A stretch of 50,665 nucleotides of DNA. Source: Planctomycetaceae bacterium. Lineage in GTDB: Bacteria; Planctomycetota; Planctomycetia; Pirellulales; Pirellulaceae. The number at the start of each line of letters is the position of its first letter. Within the stretch, counting starts at the first letter, position 1. The translations under genes were made by a program, and so were the position numbers. The stretch spans positions 1-50,665 of the forward strand of contig PBSM01000220.1 of assembly GCA_002726245.1 (NCBI GenBank), read 5' to 3'. The notes under the pieces are model-generated. The model worked only from the letters and a program-made list of their open reading frames with translations. It was not told the DNA's origin and did no database searches. Below are positions 36,022-43,035 of this stretch, piece after piece.

Positions 36022-36459
36022 ATAACGCAACACGTTCCTAACCGGCTGGCCAACTCCGTAGAGCTTCGGTTGACCAATGAGCCCGCGACCAGCGTAGTAT
36101 CCGGCCGGGATCGCTTGGGGCGAGTATGGTGGCCACGCTGCGTATGTAACCGATGTCGGGCTGACACGGCCGGGATAAGCGACAGACGTCGGAGGACGGA
36201 AGACGATCTGCGGGCCCACGTATCGAGCTGCCAACGAATACTCAGCGACACCGCTGCTGGTATAACTCGATACAGGCGCAGCCGCGTAATGCGTGCGCGG
36301 TGAACCGGCATAGTGGACTGCGTGGCGAGCGACGAAGGGGCTTGCAGCCAACGTTTGTTGATGAGCCAACACGACTGGTGAGCAAGTGGGGTTCTGTGCA
36401 ACGCTCGGTTGCTGCTGAGATAGAATTGCTGCAAGCGCGAATGCGGCGATGAGTTTCAT
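36010..36459 (-). CDS. Small secreted protein of unknown function
   Basis: A 149-residue protein. Starting at 36459, where GGAGG lies about 7 nt upstream, gives a signal peptide (MKLIAAFALAAILSQQQPSVAQ). The mature part is rich in Ala, Tyr, Pro, Val and Ser with no recognised domain, and ends GQPKLYGVGQPVRNVLRYLSP; a similar GQPVRN-type ending is remembered from other small planctomycete secreted proteins, but this is not checked. The composition suggests a flexible cell-surface or periplasmic protein. Its 3' end overlaps the decayed tail of the DUF1549 pseudogene by 12 bases on the other strand. Confidence 0.6.
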   Translation of the reverse strand: MKLIAAFALAAILSQQQPSVAQNPTCSPVVLAHQQTLAASPFVARHAVHYAGSPRTHYAAAPVSSYTSSGVAEYSLAARYVGPQIVFRPPTSVAYPGRVSPTSVTYAAWPPYSPQAIPAGYYAGRGLIGQPKLYGVGQPVRNVLRYLSP

Positions 36460-36649
36460 GGCCAGCCTCCATTCTGATTCAGTAGGTGAGTTCCTGAATC
36501 GGTACGAAACGCAAGCTGCGTGCCGAACTACGGAATGAGCTCTCGATGACCGAGAAATGAGCTCTGAGTCGTGAGAGGAGTCCTGTTGGACCGATGAGTA
36601 AGTCGGTGACGGTCGCTCGATCTTGTAAAAACTACAAGCGGGTTGTGCC

Positions 36650-38251
36650 TCACTCGTCAACGCGCCGTCCGATCGCCAGTAGCAGAATCACCAGCGCAGC
36701 CACGCCTGCCGGTAACAGAAACCAGACGGGGACTCCGAAGCCTACAGGTAGCGTTCCGCAGATGATCGAGACAGCACCGACGGATAGTGCGTAAGGGAGT
36801 TGCGTGCGCACGTGGGCAACGTGGTTGCAGCCGCTTGCTTGCGAAGATAGCACGGTTGTGTCGGAGATCGGCGAACAATGATCTCCGAAGATCGCGCCGG
36901 CTAGCACGCTGCCGATCGATGCGACAAGTATTGGATTCTCGGGCGAGACACTCGCCGAGTTAGCCGCCAACATACTGACCACCGTTGGCACGACAAGCGG
37001 CATCAAGATCCCCATCGTTCCCCAACTCGTGCCTGTTGAAAACGCAACGGCAGACGCGAGCACGAATACAACGGTCGGCATTAGCCTTACATCGAGACTG
37101 CTTTGCAGCAACTCGCCGAGGTACTGGCCGGTGCCGAGATACTTCAGATCGGTCAAGCCGGAGAGCGCCCACGCCAACCAGAGAATCACCAATGCTCCCC
37201 CTACTTGTTGTGCGCCTTTTGCCGCGGCTTCGCGAATTGCCTGCCAGCCCAGTCGAGTGACGAGGTTTGCCAGTAGCATTGCCAACAGCAGTCCAGTCAG
37301 CGAGCCGTAAACGAGGGCCAAGTAGGAATCTCCGTTACCGAAGATGTTCATGATGCTGGCATCGGTGACGTCCTTTTCGGCGAGCGCGTTCTGTCCCGTA
37401 AGTACAATCAGGCCGACCGTCACAACGACGACCGCGGCGACGGGAATGACGGCATTCGCCCAGTGCATCCCTCTATCGTCGGCTGCGGGCGAGCGGTTGG
37501 GAGCTTCCGGTGCTGCGATGGCGTTGCGTTCGGCTCGCAGCATGGCACTGAAGTCGCGACCGAGCAGTGCGACCAGCGGCACGAAGAGCAATGCCCACAA
37601 CACATAGAAGCGGTACGGAATCGTTGCGACGAAGATCGAGAAGGCGTCGGCGGTCTCGGCCAACACCGTCGTGGCCAGCCCTGCTTGGACCAGTCCAATT
37701 TCGGTTGCCACCCATGTCGAAACGAGCGCCAGTCCTGAGACGGGCGCTGCCGTCGAATCGACCAGGTACGCCAGCTTTTCCCGAGAGATTCTAAGACGAT
37801 CAGTAACGGGACGCATCGTGTTGCCAAGAAGCAGCGAGTTGGCGTAGTCGTCGAAGAACACGATGAGGCCGAGTAGCCAGACGGTGAGTTGTCCCCCGCA
37901 TCGAGTGCGCGCGAGGGGCGCAATGCCTTTCACAATCGCAGCCATTCCGCCGCTCTGCTGCATCACACCAACCATCGCCCCCATCAGGAGCGTGAAGACG
38001 AAGACACGCAAATGGTCGGCGTTACTTAGACTGGCCCAGAGGTGTGTTTCCAGAGTAGTTGCGACGGCGCTGAACGGATTGCCTGACGCAACCAAAAGCG
38101 CCCCGATGAAGATCCCGGCCAGGAGCGAGATAGTGACGCGTTTCGTTACGATCGCCAGCACGATTGCCACGACGGGCGGTAGCAAGCTCAGTGTGCCGTA
38201 GCTTGAGCCATCGACAGCGGTTGCCAGCAGAATGGAGTTGGACCAAGCCAC
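36650..38251 (-). CDS. NhaC-family Na+/H+ antiporter
   Basis: A 533-residue transporter with 12-13 hydrophobic segments, resembling the NhaC/MleN antiporter family (LLPPVVAIVLAIVTKRVTISLLAGIFIGALL, VFFDDYANSLLLGNTMRPVTDRLRISREKLAYLVDSTAAP, GTSWGTMGILMPLVVP, FGDHCSPISDTTVLSSQASGCNHVAHVRTQLPYAL). The FDDYANSLL and FGDHCSPISDTT motifs are hallmarks and hold the acidic ion-binding residues. It would exchange cytoplasmic Na+, or an organic substrate, for H+. It starts 5 bases after the histidine kinase stop, so it is almost certainly co-transcribed with the kinase and regulator. Confidence 0.88.
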   Translation of the reverse strand: MAWSNSILLATAVDGSSYGTLSLLPPVVAIVLAIVTKRVTISLLAGIFIGALLVASGNPFSAVATTLETHLWASLSNADHLRVFVFTLLMGAMVGVMQQSGGMAAIVKGIAPLARTRCGGQLTVWLLGLIVFFDDYANSLLLGNTMRPVTDRLRISREKLAYLVDSTAAPVSGLALVSTWVATEIGLVQAGLATTVLAETADAFSIFVATIPYRFYVLWALLFVPLVALLGRDFSAMLRAERNAIAAPEAPNRSPAADDRGMHWANAVIPVAAVVVVTVGLIVLTGQNALAEKDVTDASIMNIFGNGDSYLALVYGSLTGLLLAMLLANLVTRLGWQAIREAAAKGAQQVGGALVILWLAWALSGLTDLKYLGTGQYLGELLQSSLDVRLMPTVVFVLASAVAFSTGTSWGTMGILMPLVVPTVVSMLAANSASVSPENPILVASIGSVLAGAIFGDHCSPISDTTVLSSQASGCNHVAHVRTQLPYALSVGAVSIICGTLPVGFGVPVWFLLPAGVAALVILLLAIGRRVDE

Positions 38252-38256
38252 CGCTT

Positions 38257-39141
38257 CTATCCGTGAACGTACATCGTTCCTGGAGATTCTTCCGAAACGG
38301 GTTGCCGCGGAAGCTGAATCGTGAAAGTCGCTCCTCGTCCTTCTTCCGACTCCACTTCAATTGTGCCGCCGTGCAGTTCGACGATCCGCCAGCACTTCGA
38401 CAGCCCGAAGCCAAGTCCCCGGCCAGCTTCGCGCCCGGAGTAGAAAGGATCAAACAGGTGACGACGCACTTCCGGCGGAATTCCCGGTCCGTTATCGCTA
38501 ACGCGGAGCGTCACGCTTTCGTCATTTTCGGCGACCGATATCGTCACTTGCCCGGCGGACGAAACGGCCTCCAAGGAGTTTCGGCACAGCGCCGTAAGCG
38601 CAACAGCGAAATGATTCTCATCGGCGACAAGCATCGTCGGATCGTCGATGCCTCGCATAATCAGCGCCGTTCCCTGCTCGGACGCGTCATTCATGAGTTC
38701 GCCGACGACCTGCCTGATTACCGACGAAAGATCCAACTCGCGGCATTTCAGATCCGGCGGCTTCGCGAACAACATCATGTCGGCGATCATTTCGTGAGCG
38801 CGAAACGCCTGCCGGTTGATAGTCTCCAGCTTCTTGCGCCGGTCGGGATCGGTCTCGTCTCGCAGCAACGTTTGCGCACGTGTCGAAATGTTTGCCAGCG
38901 GATTGTTGATTTCGTGGCTGGCTCCATAGGCGAGCTCCCGCAGCGAGGCCAGCTTCTCACGTTCCAAGGTCGCCGCGAAGTCGCCTTCGAGCGAGTCGAG
39001 TCGCGCTAGCTTGCTCAGAAGCTGAGCAATATCGCCGCCACGCGCCTCGGGTGGCAGTAGGGCAAAGAGCGCTGATTCTCGATCGGTGGCCGACACGAGC
39101 AGCAATGCTGACAGTAGTTCTGGTGAAATGTGATCGCTCAA
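38257..39141 (-). CDS. Soluble sensor histidine kinase
   Basis: A 294-residue histidine kinase with no transmembrane segment. Residues 1-65 form an acidic/helical N-terminus with no known sensor domain; the H-box is ASHEINNPLANISTR with His76, then DHp helices, and the ATPase domain has N-box RNSLEAV, G1 VSDNGPGIPP and G2 GRGLGFGLSKCWRIVELHGG. The HEINNPLA form is typical of NtrB-like kinases. With no obvious input domain it probably senses a cytoplasmic signal or is fed by a partner. It lies between the HTH-REC regulator (120 nt upstream, with a palindrome between) and the NhaC gene (5 nt downstream). Confidence 0.88.
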   Translation of the reverse strand: MSDHISPELLSALLLVSATDRESALFALLPPEARGGDIAQLLSKLARLDSLEGDFAATLEREKLASLRELAYGASHEINNPLANISTRAQTLLRDETDPDRRKKLETINRQAFRAHEMIADMMLFAKPPDLKCRELDLSSVIRQVVGELMNDASEQGTALIMRGIDDPTMLVADENHFAVALTALCRNSLEAVSSAGQVTISVAENDESVTLRVSDNGPGIPPEVRRHLFDPFYSGREAGRGLGFGLSKCWRIVELHGGTIEVESEEGRGATFTIQLPRQPVSEESPGTMYVHG

Positions 39142-39195
39142 TGAGTTTCGATCCGTCGCCTCGGAGTGTCGTTATATCGCAGCGTCGTTATGCAG

Positions 39196-39232
39196 AAACC
39201 GGAGGCGTGCGATACTCGCACGTCTCCGGTTT
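39196..39232. repeat. Short GTTTAACC-family relative between regulator and kinase genes
   Basis: AAACCGGAGGCGTGCGA and its complement TCGCACGTCTCCGGTTT face each other across a 3-base loop with one mismatch. The core CCGGAGGCGTGCG is shared with the larger palindromes at 30167 and 42087. As an RNA hairpin between two co-directed genes it could reduce or adjust kinase expression relative to the regulator. Confidence 0.75.
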
Positions 39233-39261
39233 GAAGTTAGGCGATCGATGCTGATCTATCT

Positions 39262-39849
39262 CTAGCTCGAAACGGTTCGCTCGATATCCAAGAGATCACA
39301 GGCTCGCTCGAGCAGCTTATCGATCGTGAAGGGCTTTTGAATGAAGTCGTTCGCGCCGGCAAGTCTTAGATCGGCGACCTTATCTTGCTCGACCATGCCG
39401 GAGATACAGATGATCTTCACGGCGTCAAGCGTATCGTCGCTGCGCACTCTTTGGCAGACCTCCTTACCGTTGATGTCAGGCAGCATGACGTCGAGCACAA
39501 CCAGGTCAGGACGGAACTCCTTGACCAACATGCCAGCGTCGAAGCCGTTGTTCGCGGTTCGGGTCTCGAAACGTGCGTCGCGTTGAAACACATCGACTAG
39601 CAGCTCAACGAGTTCCTGGTCGTCATCAACGATCAAGACCTTGCGTTTGCCGCTTTCCAGGGCATCCGTGGGGATACCGTTCTCTTTCATGAACTGGAAC
39701 AACAGGTCGCGCGGTATGCGACGAAAGCGGCTTCCCGGCACACGAAAGCCTTTGAGTGTTCCATTATCGAAGCATCGGATGATCGTTTGCTGACTGACTT
39801 TGCAAATTCTCGCTGCTTCGCCGGTGGTGAAGACGGTTTTGGTTGTCAT
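39262..39849 (-). CDS. Response regulator with N-terminal HTH and C-terminal receiver domain
   Basis: A 195-residue regulator in reversed domain order. Residues about 3-60 form a MerR/excisionase-like helix-turn-helix (TTGEAARICKVSQQTIIRCFDNGTLKGFRVPGSRFRRIP). The receiver domain from about 70 has the acidic pair VDDD, phospho-acceptor Asp120 in LVVLDVMLPD, a conserved Ser in CISGM and Lys in FIQKPF. It likely binds DNA when phosphorylated by the adjacent kinase. An ATG at 39861 is also in frame; AGGAGG lies 1 nt from it but 13 nt from the ATG at 39849, so the start is ambiguous, and the sequence folds into a hairpin there. It heads the regulator-kinase-NhaC unit behind a long structured leader. 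Confidence 0.85.
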   Translation of the reverse strand: MTTKTVFTTGEAARICKVSQQTIIRCFDNGTLKGFRVPGSRFRRIPRDLLFQFMKENGIPTDALESGKRKVLIVDDDQELVELLVDVFQRDARFETRTANNGFDAGMLVKEFRPDLVVLDVMLPDINGKEVCQRVRSDDTLDAVKIICISGMVEQDKVADLRLAGANDFIQKPFTIDKLLERACDLLDIERTVSS

Positions 39850-40064
39850 GTCTACTACCATCCCTCCTATCGATGGTAGGACTAGCGGCTGGGAACGGGC
39901 ATCCTGCTCGACTCCCTAAACCTCCGTGGTCCGCCACGTTGTGGCTAGTCCTTAGCTCCCTCGTTCAACAAGACTCCGTGGCGTACGCAAACCGCACACC
40001 TTTCTGCTTCGCTCCATCTGGTTGGCGTATCACGGGTTTCCGAGATTACCTGAGTTTCACAGAC
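39850..40064 (-). promoter_or_regulatory. Structured 5' leader of the regulator-kinase-NhaC unit
   Basis: From the predicted transcript start near 40064 to the regulator start, about 215 nt of leader contain strong pairing. GGACTAGC and GCTAGTCC (around 39950-39943 and 39886-39879) close a domain of about 55 nt that holds competing inner stems (CCAC/GTGG and CGTGG/CCACG) and a GGGA/TCCC pair. CCACGGAG occurs twice. At the 3' end GATGGTAG (39862-39855) and CTACCATC (39879-39872) form an 8-bp stem whose loop contains the AGGAGG ribosome site and whose stem contains the ATG at 39861. It does not match any riboswitch class I know. It may be a cis-regulatory RNA controlling translation. Confidence 0.5.
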
Positions 40065-40070
40065 GACCAA

Positions 40071-40098
40071 ATTATAGCGACCTCCCAGGACGCGTCAA
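40071..40098 (-). promoter_or_regulatory. Putative sigma-70 promoter of the regulator-kinase-NhaC unit
   Basis: On the minus strand TTGACG (40098-40093) and a perfect TATAAT (40076-40071) are separated by 16 nt, so five of six and six of six consensus bases match. It lies in the gap after mnmG, giving the downstream unit its own promoter. Positions 40099-40241 show no other feature. Confidence 0.65.
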
Positions 40099-40241
40099 GA
40101 TTGATCAAATCGCCACAACTATGTGCCAGCAAAGGACTTTTAGTTTTACAACAAAGAAAAGTGAGTATGCTTGGTAAGTTAGCCGTTCCAGGCGAACTTT
40201 CCGCTTTAAACAGGAGGTTCAAACTACTTGCGAAGCTTCGA

Positions 40242-42059
40242 TCAACTTTCGAGATGTGCGAGAATGAGCGCTACGTCGGCGGGCGTGATCCCGCTGATGC
40301 GGCTCGCCTGGGCGAGTGTTACCGGGCGGATTCTCGCGAGTTTTTCACGGGCTTCTGTTCGTAGATGTGTGATGGCGTCGAAGTCGAATGTCTGGGGAAT
40401 CCGTTTGCCGTCCATTCGCTTTTGGCGTTCGACTTGCTGCTCCTGCCGCGTGACATAGCCAGAGTACTTCACGTCATACAAGACTTGTTGCTCGACGTCA
40501 GGGCGCACGTTTCCCAGTTCTGGCAGCAGTGTCGAGAGGTCTTGCCAAGTGATCTCCGGTCGCCGCAAGTACTTCGCCAGTGTGACACCCGCTGTGCGAT
40601 GTTGTTCCAAGAGTTGAGTAACTCGCTCGACTTCCAACTGCTTCTGCTGCAATCGTCGCCAGCGGTTGTCGTCAACCAGTCCAACCCGATGGCCGAGTGG
40701 AGTCAGTCGTCGATCCGCATTGTCCTGCCGGAGCAAGAGGCGATATTCAGCGCGACTGGTGAACATGCGATAGGGCTCATCGACGCCGCACGTCACCAAG
40801 TCGTCAACCAGCACACCGATGTAAGCCTGGTCGCGCGACAAGATCAACGGTTCTGACTCCCGCAGCTTCAACGCGGCATTGGCACCGGCGACGAGGCCTT
40901 GAGCGCCAGCCTCTTCATACCCGGTCGTGCCATTGATCTGCCCCGCGAAGTACAACCCCGACACTGACTTTGTCTCAAGCGACGGCCAAAGCTGATCGGG
41001 CGGGCAGAAGTCGTATTCAACGGCGTAGCCGTAACGCATGATCTGAGCCTTTTCGAGACCCGGGATCAGCTTGAGCATCTCGTCTTGCACGTCGCGAGGC
41101 AAGCTCGTGGAGATGCCGTTGACGTAGACCTCTTGCGTGTGCCGACCTTCCGGTTCCAGAAAGAGCTGATGTTGGTTGCGTTCAGCGAAGCGAACGACTT
41201 TGTCCTCGATCGACGGACAGTAGCGCGGCCCACTGGAGTTTATTTGGCCGCTGTACATCGGAGCACGCTGCAAGTTGGCTCGGATCAGATCGTGAACACG
41301 CTCGTTAGTGTAAGTGATCCAACATGGCATCTGCTCGACTTCTAGGTTCTCTGTCAGAAACGAAAAGGCTTGCGGCTCGTCGTCGCCCGGCTGATGCTCT
41401 GTCTTGTCGTAGTCGATGGTCCGGCCGTTCAAGCGGGGTGGTGTGCCAGTCTTGAGCCGTTCGACGCGGAAACCCAGCCGATTCAACGCGTCGCTGATGC
41501 CGGCTGTAGTTCCCTCCCCAGCCCTGCCGCCTGCGATCTTCGCTTCGCCGGTGTGCATCAACGCTTGCAGGAACGTTCCCGTGGTGAGAATAACGACTGG
41601 TGCCTTGTACACGGCATCGCCCTTGACCCGAACGCCTGCCACTCGCGTGCAGCCGTCGATCTCTTCGGTCAAAATGTCTTCGACGATTTCCTGCCGCAAG
41701 GCGAGGTCTTCTTGTTCCTCGACGATCCGTTTGATTTCCTGCTGATAAGCCTTTTTGTCGGCCTGAGCCCGCGGGCTGTGCATCGCCGGGCCCTTGCGAC
41801 GATTCAACAAACGAAACTGAATGCCCGTCGCATCGATCGCCTGTCCCATTGCACCACCCAAGGCATCGATCTCGCGCACGATCTGTCCCTTTGCCACTCC
41901 GCCGATCGCCGGGTTGCAGCTCATTTGGCCAACCGTGTCGAGGTTTGATGTCAGCAACCCGACTTGTGCACCCATCCGCGCCGCCGCCAACGCTGCTTCG
42001 GTGCCAGCATGGCCAGCTCCGATGACAAGAATGTCGTATTGATACTCTCGAGGCTTCAT
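40242..42059 (-). CDS. mnmG: tRNA uridine-5-carboxymethylaminomethyl modification enzyme MnmG
   Basis: A 605-residue flavoprotein, close to the usual MnmG length. It begins [30 protein letters not shown] with the FAD-binding dinucleotide fold, and has [46 protein letters not shown] and a C-terminal helical domain ending with [13 protein letters not shown]. MnmG with MnmE adds a carboxymethylaminomethyl group to the wobble uridine of several tRNAs, using methylene-tetrahydrofolate. The start at 42059 is chosen because the longer frame to 42167 reads through a palindromic repeat. mnmE is not in the window. The repeat at 42087-42165 lies just upstream. Confidence 0.95.
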   Translation of the reverse strand: MKPREYQYDILVIGAGHAGTEAALAAARMGAQVGLLTSNLDTVGQMSCNPAIGGVAKGQIVREIDALGGAMGQAIDATGIQFRLLNRRKGPAMHSPRAQADKKAYQQEIKRIVEEQEDLALRQEIVEDILTEEIDGCTRVAGVRVKGDAVYKAPVVILTTGTFLQALMHTGEAKIAGGRAGEGTTAGISDALNRLGFRVERLKTGTPPRLNGRTIDYDKTEHQPGDDEPQAFSFLTENLEVEQMPCWITYTNERVHDLIRANLQRAPMYSGQINSSGPRYCPSIEDKVVRFAERNQHQLFLEPEGRHTQEVYVNGISTSLPRDVQDEMLKLIPGLEKAQIMRYGYAVEYDFCPPDQLWPSLETKSVSGLYFAGQINGTTGYEEAGAQGLVAGANAALKLRESEPLILSRDQAYIGVLVDDLVTCGVDEPYRMFTSRAEYRLLLRQDNADRRLTPLGHRVGLVDDNRWRRLQQKQLEVERVTQLLEQHRTAGVTLAKYLRRPEITWQDLSTLLPELGNVRPDVEQQVLYDVKYSGYVTRQEQQVERQKRMDGKRIPQTFDFDAITHLRTEAREKLARIRPVTLAQASRISGITPADVALILAHLES

Positions 42060-42086
42060 GTTGTTGCCGAGCAATTGGGTTGTATC

Positions 42087-42165
42087 GTTTAACCGCAAGC
42101 CGGAGGCGTGCGCGCCCCGTGCAGTGTGGCGGAAAACAGCGCACGCCTCCGGCTTACGGTTAAAC
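42087..42165. repeat. 27-bp palindromic repeat (GTTTAACC family)
   Basis: Arms at 42087-42113 and 42139-42165 pair over 27 bases with one mismatch around a 25-base loop. Arm sequence is the same as at 30167-30239, but the loop differs. It lies between mnmG and the zinc-ribbon protein gene, both on the minus strand, so it may sit at the end of one transcript or at the start of mnmG's. Confidence 0.9.
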
Positions 42166-42221
42166 AAGCGAAGCTATCCGAACTCCGACTTCACACTGCT
42201 ATCGAGCAATACGATCAGTCC

Positions 42222-42815
42222 TCAAATGGCAAATGGGAATGTCACGCAAACTTGGCAGGTAATCGGCGCGATCGCAATGACCATTGCCGCAACGGTGAAT
42301 CCATGGCTCTTCAGTCGCATCATCTGGATAGTCCCAGCAATCACGACGAGTCCGAATACAATGGAAGCCGCAACCATGATGAACGGCCAAAGGTCGTCGT
42401 CTTGCCAACCTTCTTCGGCGATGTTCACGATTAGGCCCAGGATGGCTAGGCCCCAGACCAACAAGCTGATGATCGAAAGTACCAGCAAGATGATGGCGGG
42501 AATGCGAACCTTCGCAAGGGCAAGTTCTCGTGTGGAACCGGTTCGGCTCGTTGGTGCCGCGTATGGATTGGATAAAGGCGCGGCAGCCGCGAAAGGATTG
42601 GCAGGTGCCGAGATTGGGCTGTCGGTGGGTTGGGGCTGGCTTGGCGTTACGACCGGCTCAAATGGCTTGATCGCAGGGGTTGCTGCGAGCGGTGCTTGCG
42701 AACTCGGGACGTCTTGGATGTTCTTACACGATGGGCAACGAGCCTTCTTGCCCGCGGCCTCGTCTGGTGTACGCAGCAGGTGGTCGCATTCGTCGCAGCG
42801 GAATTCGATTGGCAT
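42222..42815 (-). CDS. Zinc-ribbon membrane protein
   Basis: A 197-residue protein of unknown function. A four-cysteine zinc ribbon opens it (C7-x2-C10 and C27-x2-C30), a Pro/Ala/Ser-rich linker spans about 37-95 including an NPFAAAAPLSNPYAAP tract, and about three transmembrane helices follow at roughly 103-130, 140-162 and 170-192. Zinc-ribbon plus short membrane domain proteins with this linker are frequent in planctomycetes; no role is known to me. It has no signal peptide, so the ribbon should face the cytoplasm. It may be expressed alone, given the palindrome between it and mnmG. Confidence 0.75.
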   Translation of the reverse strand: MPIEFRCDECDHLLRTPDEAAGKKARCPSCKNIQDVPSSQAPLAATPAIKPFEPVVTPSQPQPTDSPISAPANPFAAAAPLSNPYAAPTSRTGSTRELALAKVRIPAIILLVLSIISLLVWGLAILGLIVNIAEEGWQDDDLWPFIMVAASIVFGLVVIAGTIQMMRLKSHGFTVAAMVIAIAPITCQVCVTFPFAI

Positions 42816-43035
42816 TTGTTTGTCCTCAAAGCCATCACGCTCCGCGTGATGTGAGCGGTGCTAGAACCGACGTCGGTTGTCGTACAACCATGAATCAACT
42901 CCACTCACACCACCGCTGTTCCTCACGCGGAGCGTGAGGGCTACCGTGTGCGTGCTTGCACGGGCCTGGGAAGCTATATTAGCCGATCAATGGTTGCTCG
43001 AACACGTGCCAAGGCTGCTTCAAGAAGGTGATTCA

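Noticed and set aside
39262..40064. Known riboswitch class (c-di-GMP-I, cobalamin) in the regulator leader
   Set aside because: Some words look similar but the conserved cores and their order do not match what I know of these classes, so the leader is left as an unassigned structured element.
40242..42167. N-terminal extension of mnmG to 42167
   Set aside because: The extra residues (FNRKPEAC ... ASGLRLN) are a translation of the palindromic repeat; the same words arise near 30.2 kb. The real protein begins MKPREYQYD at 42059.
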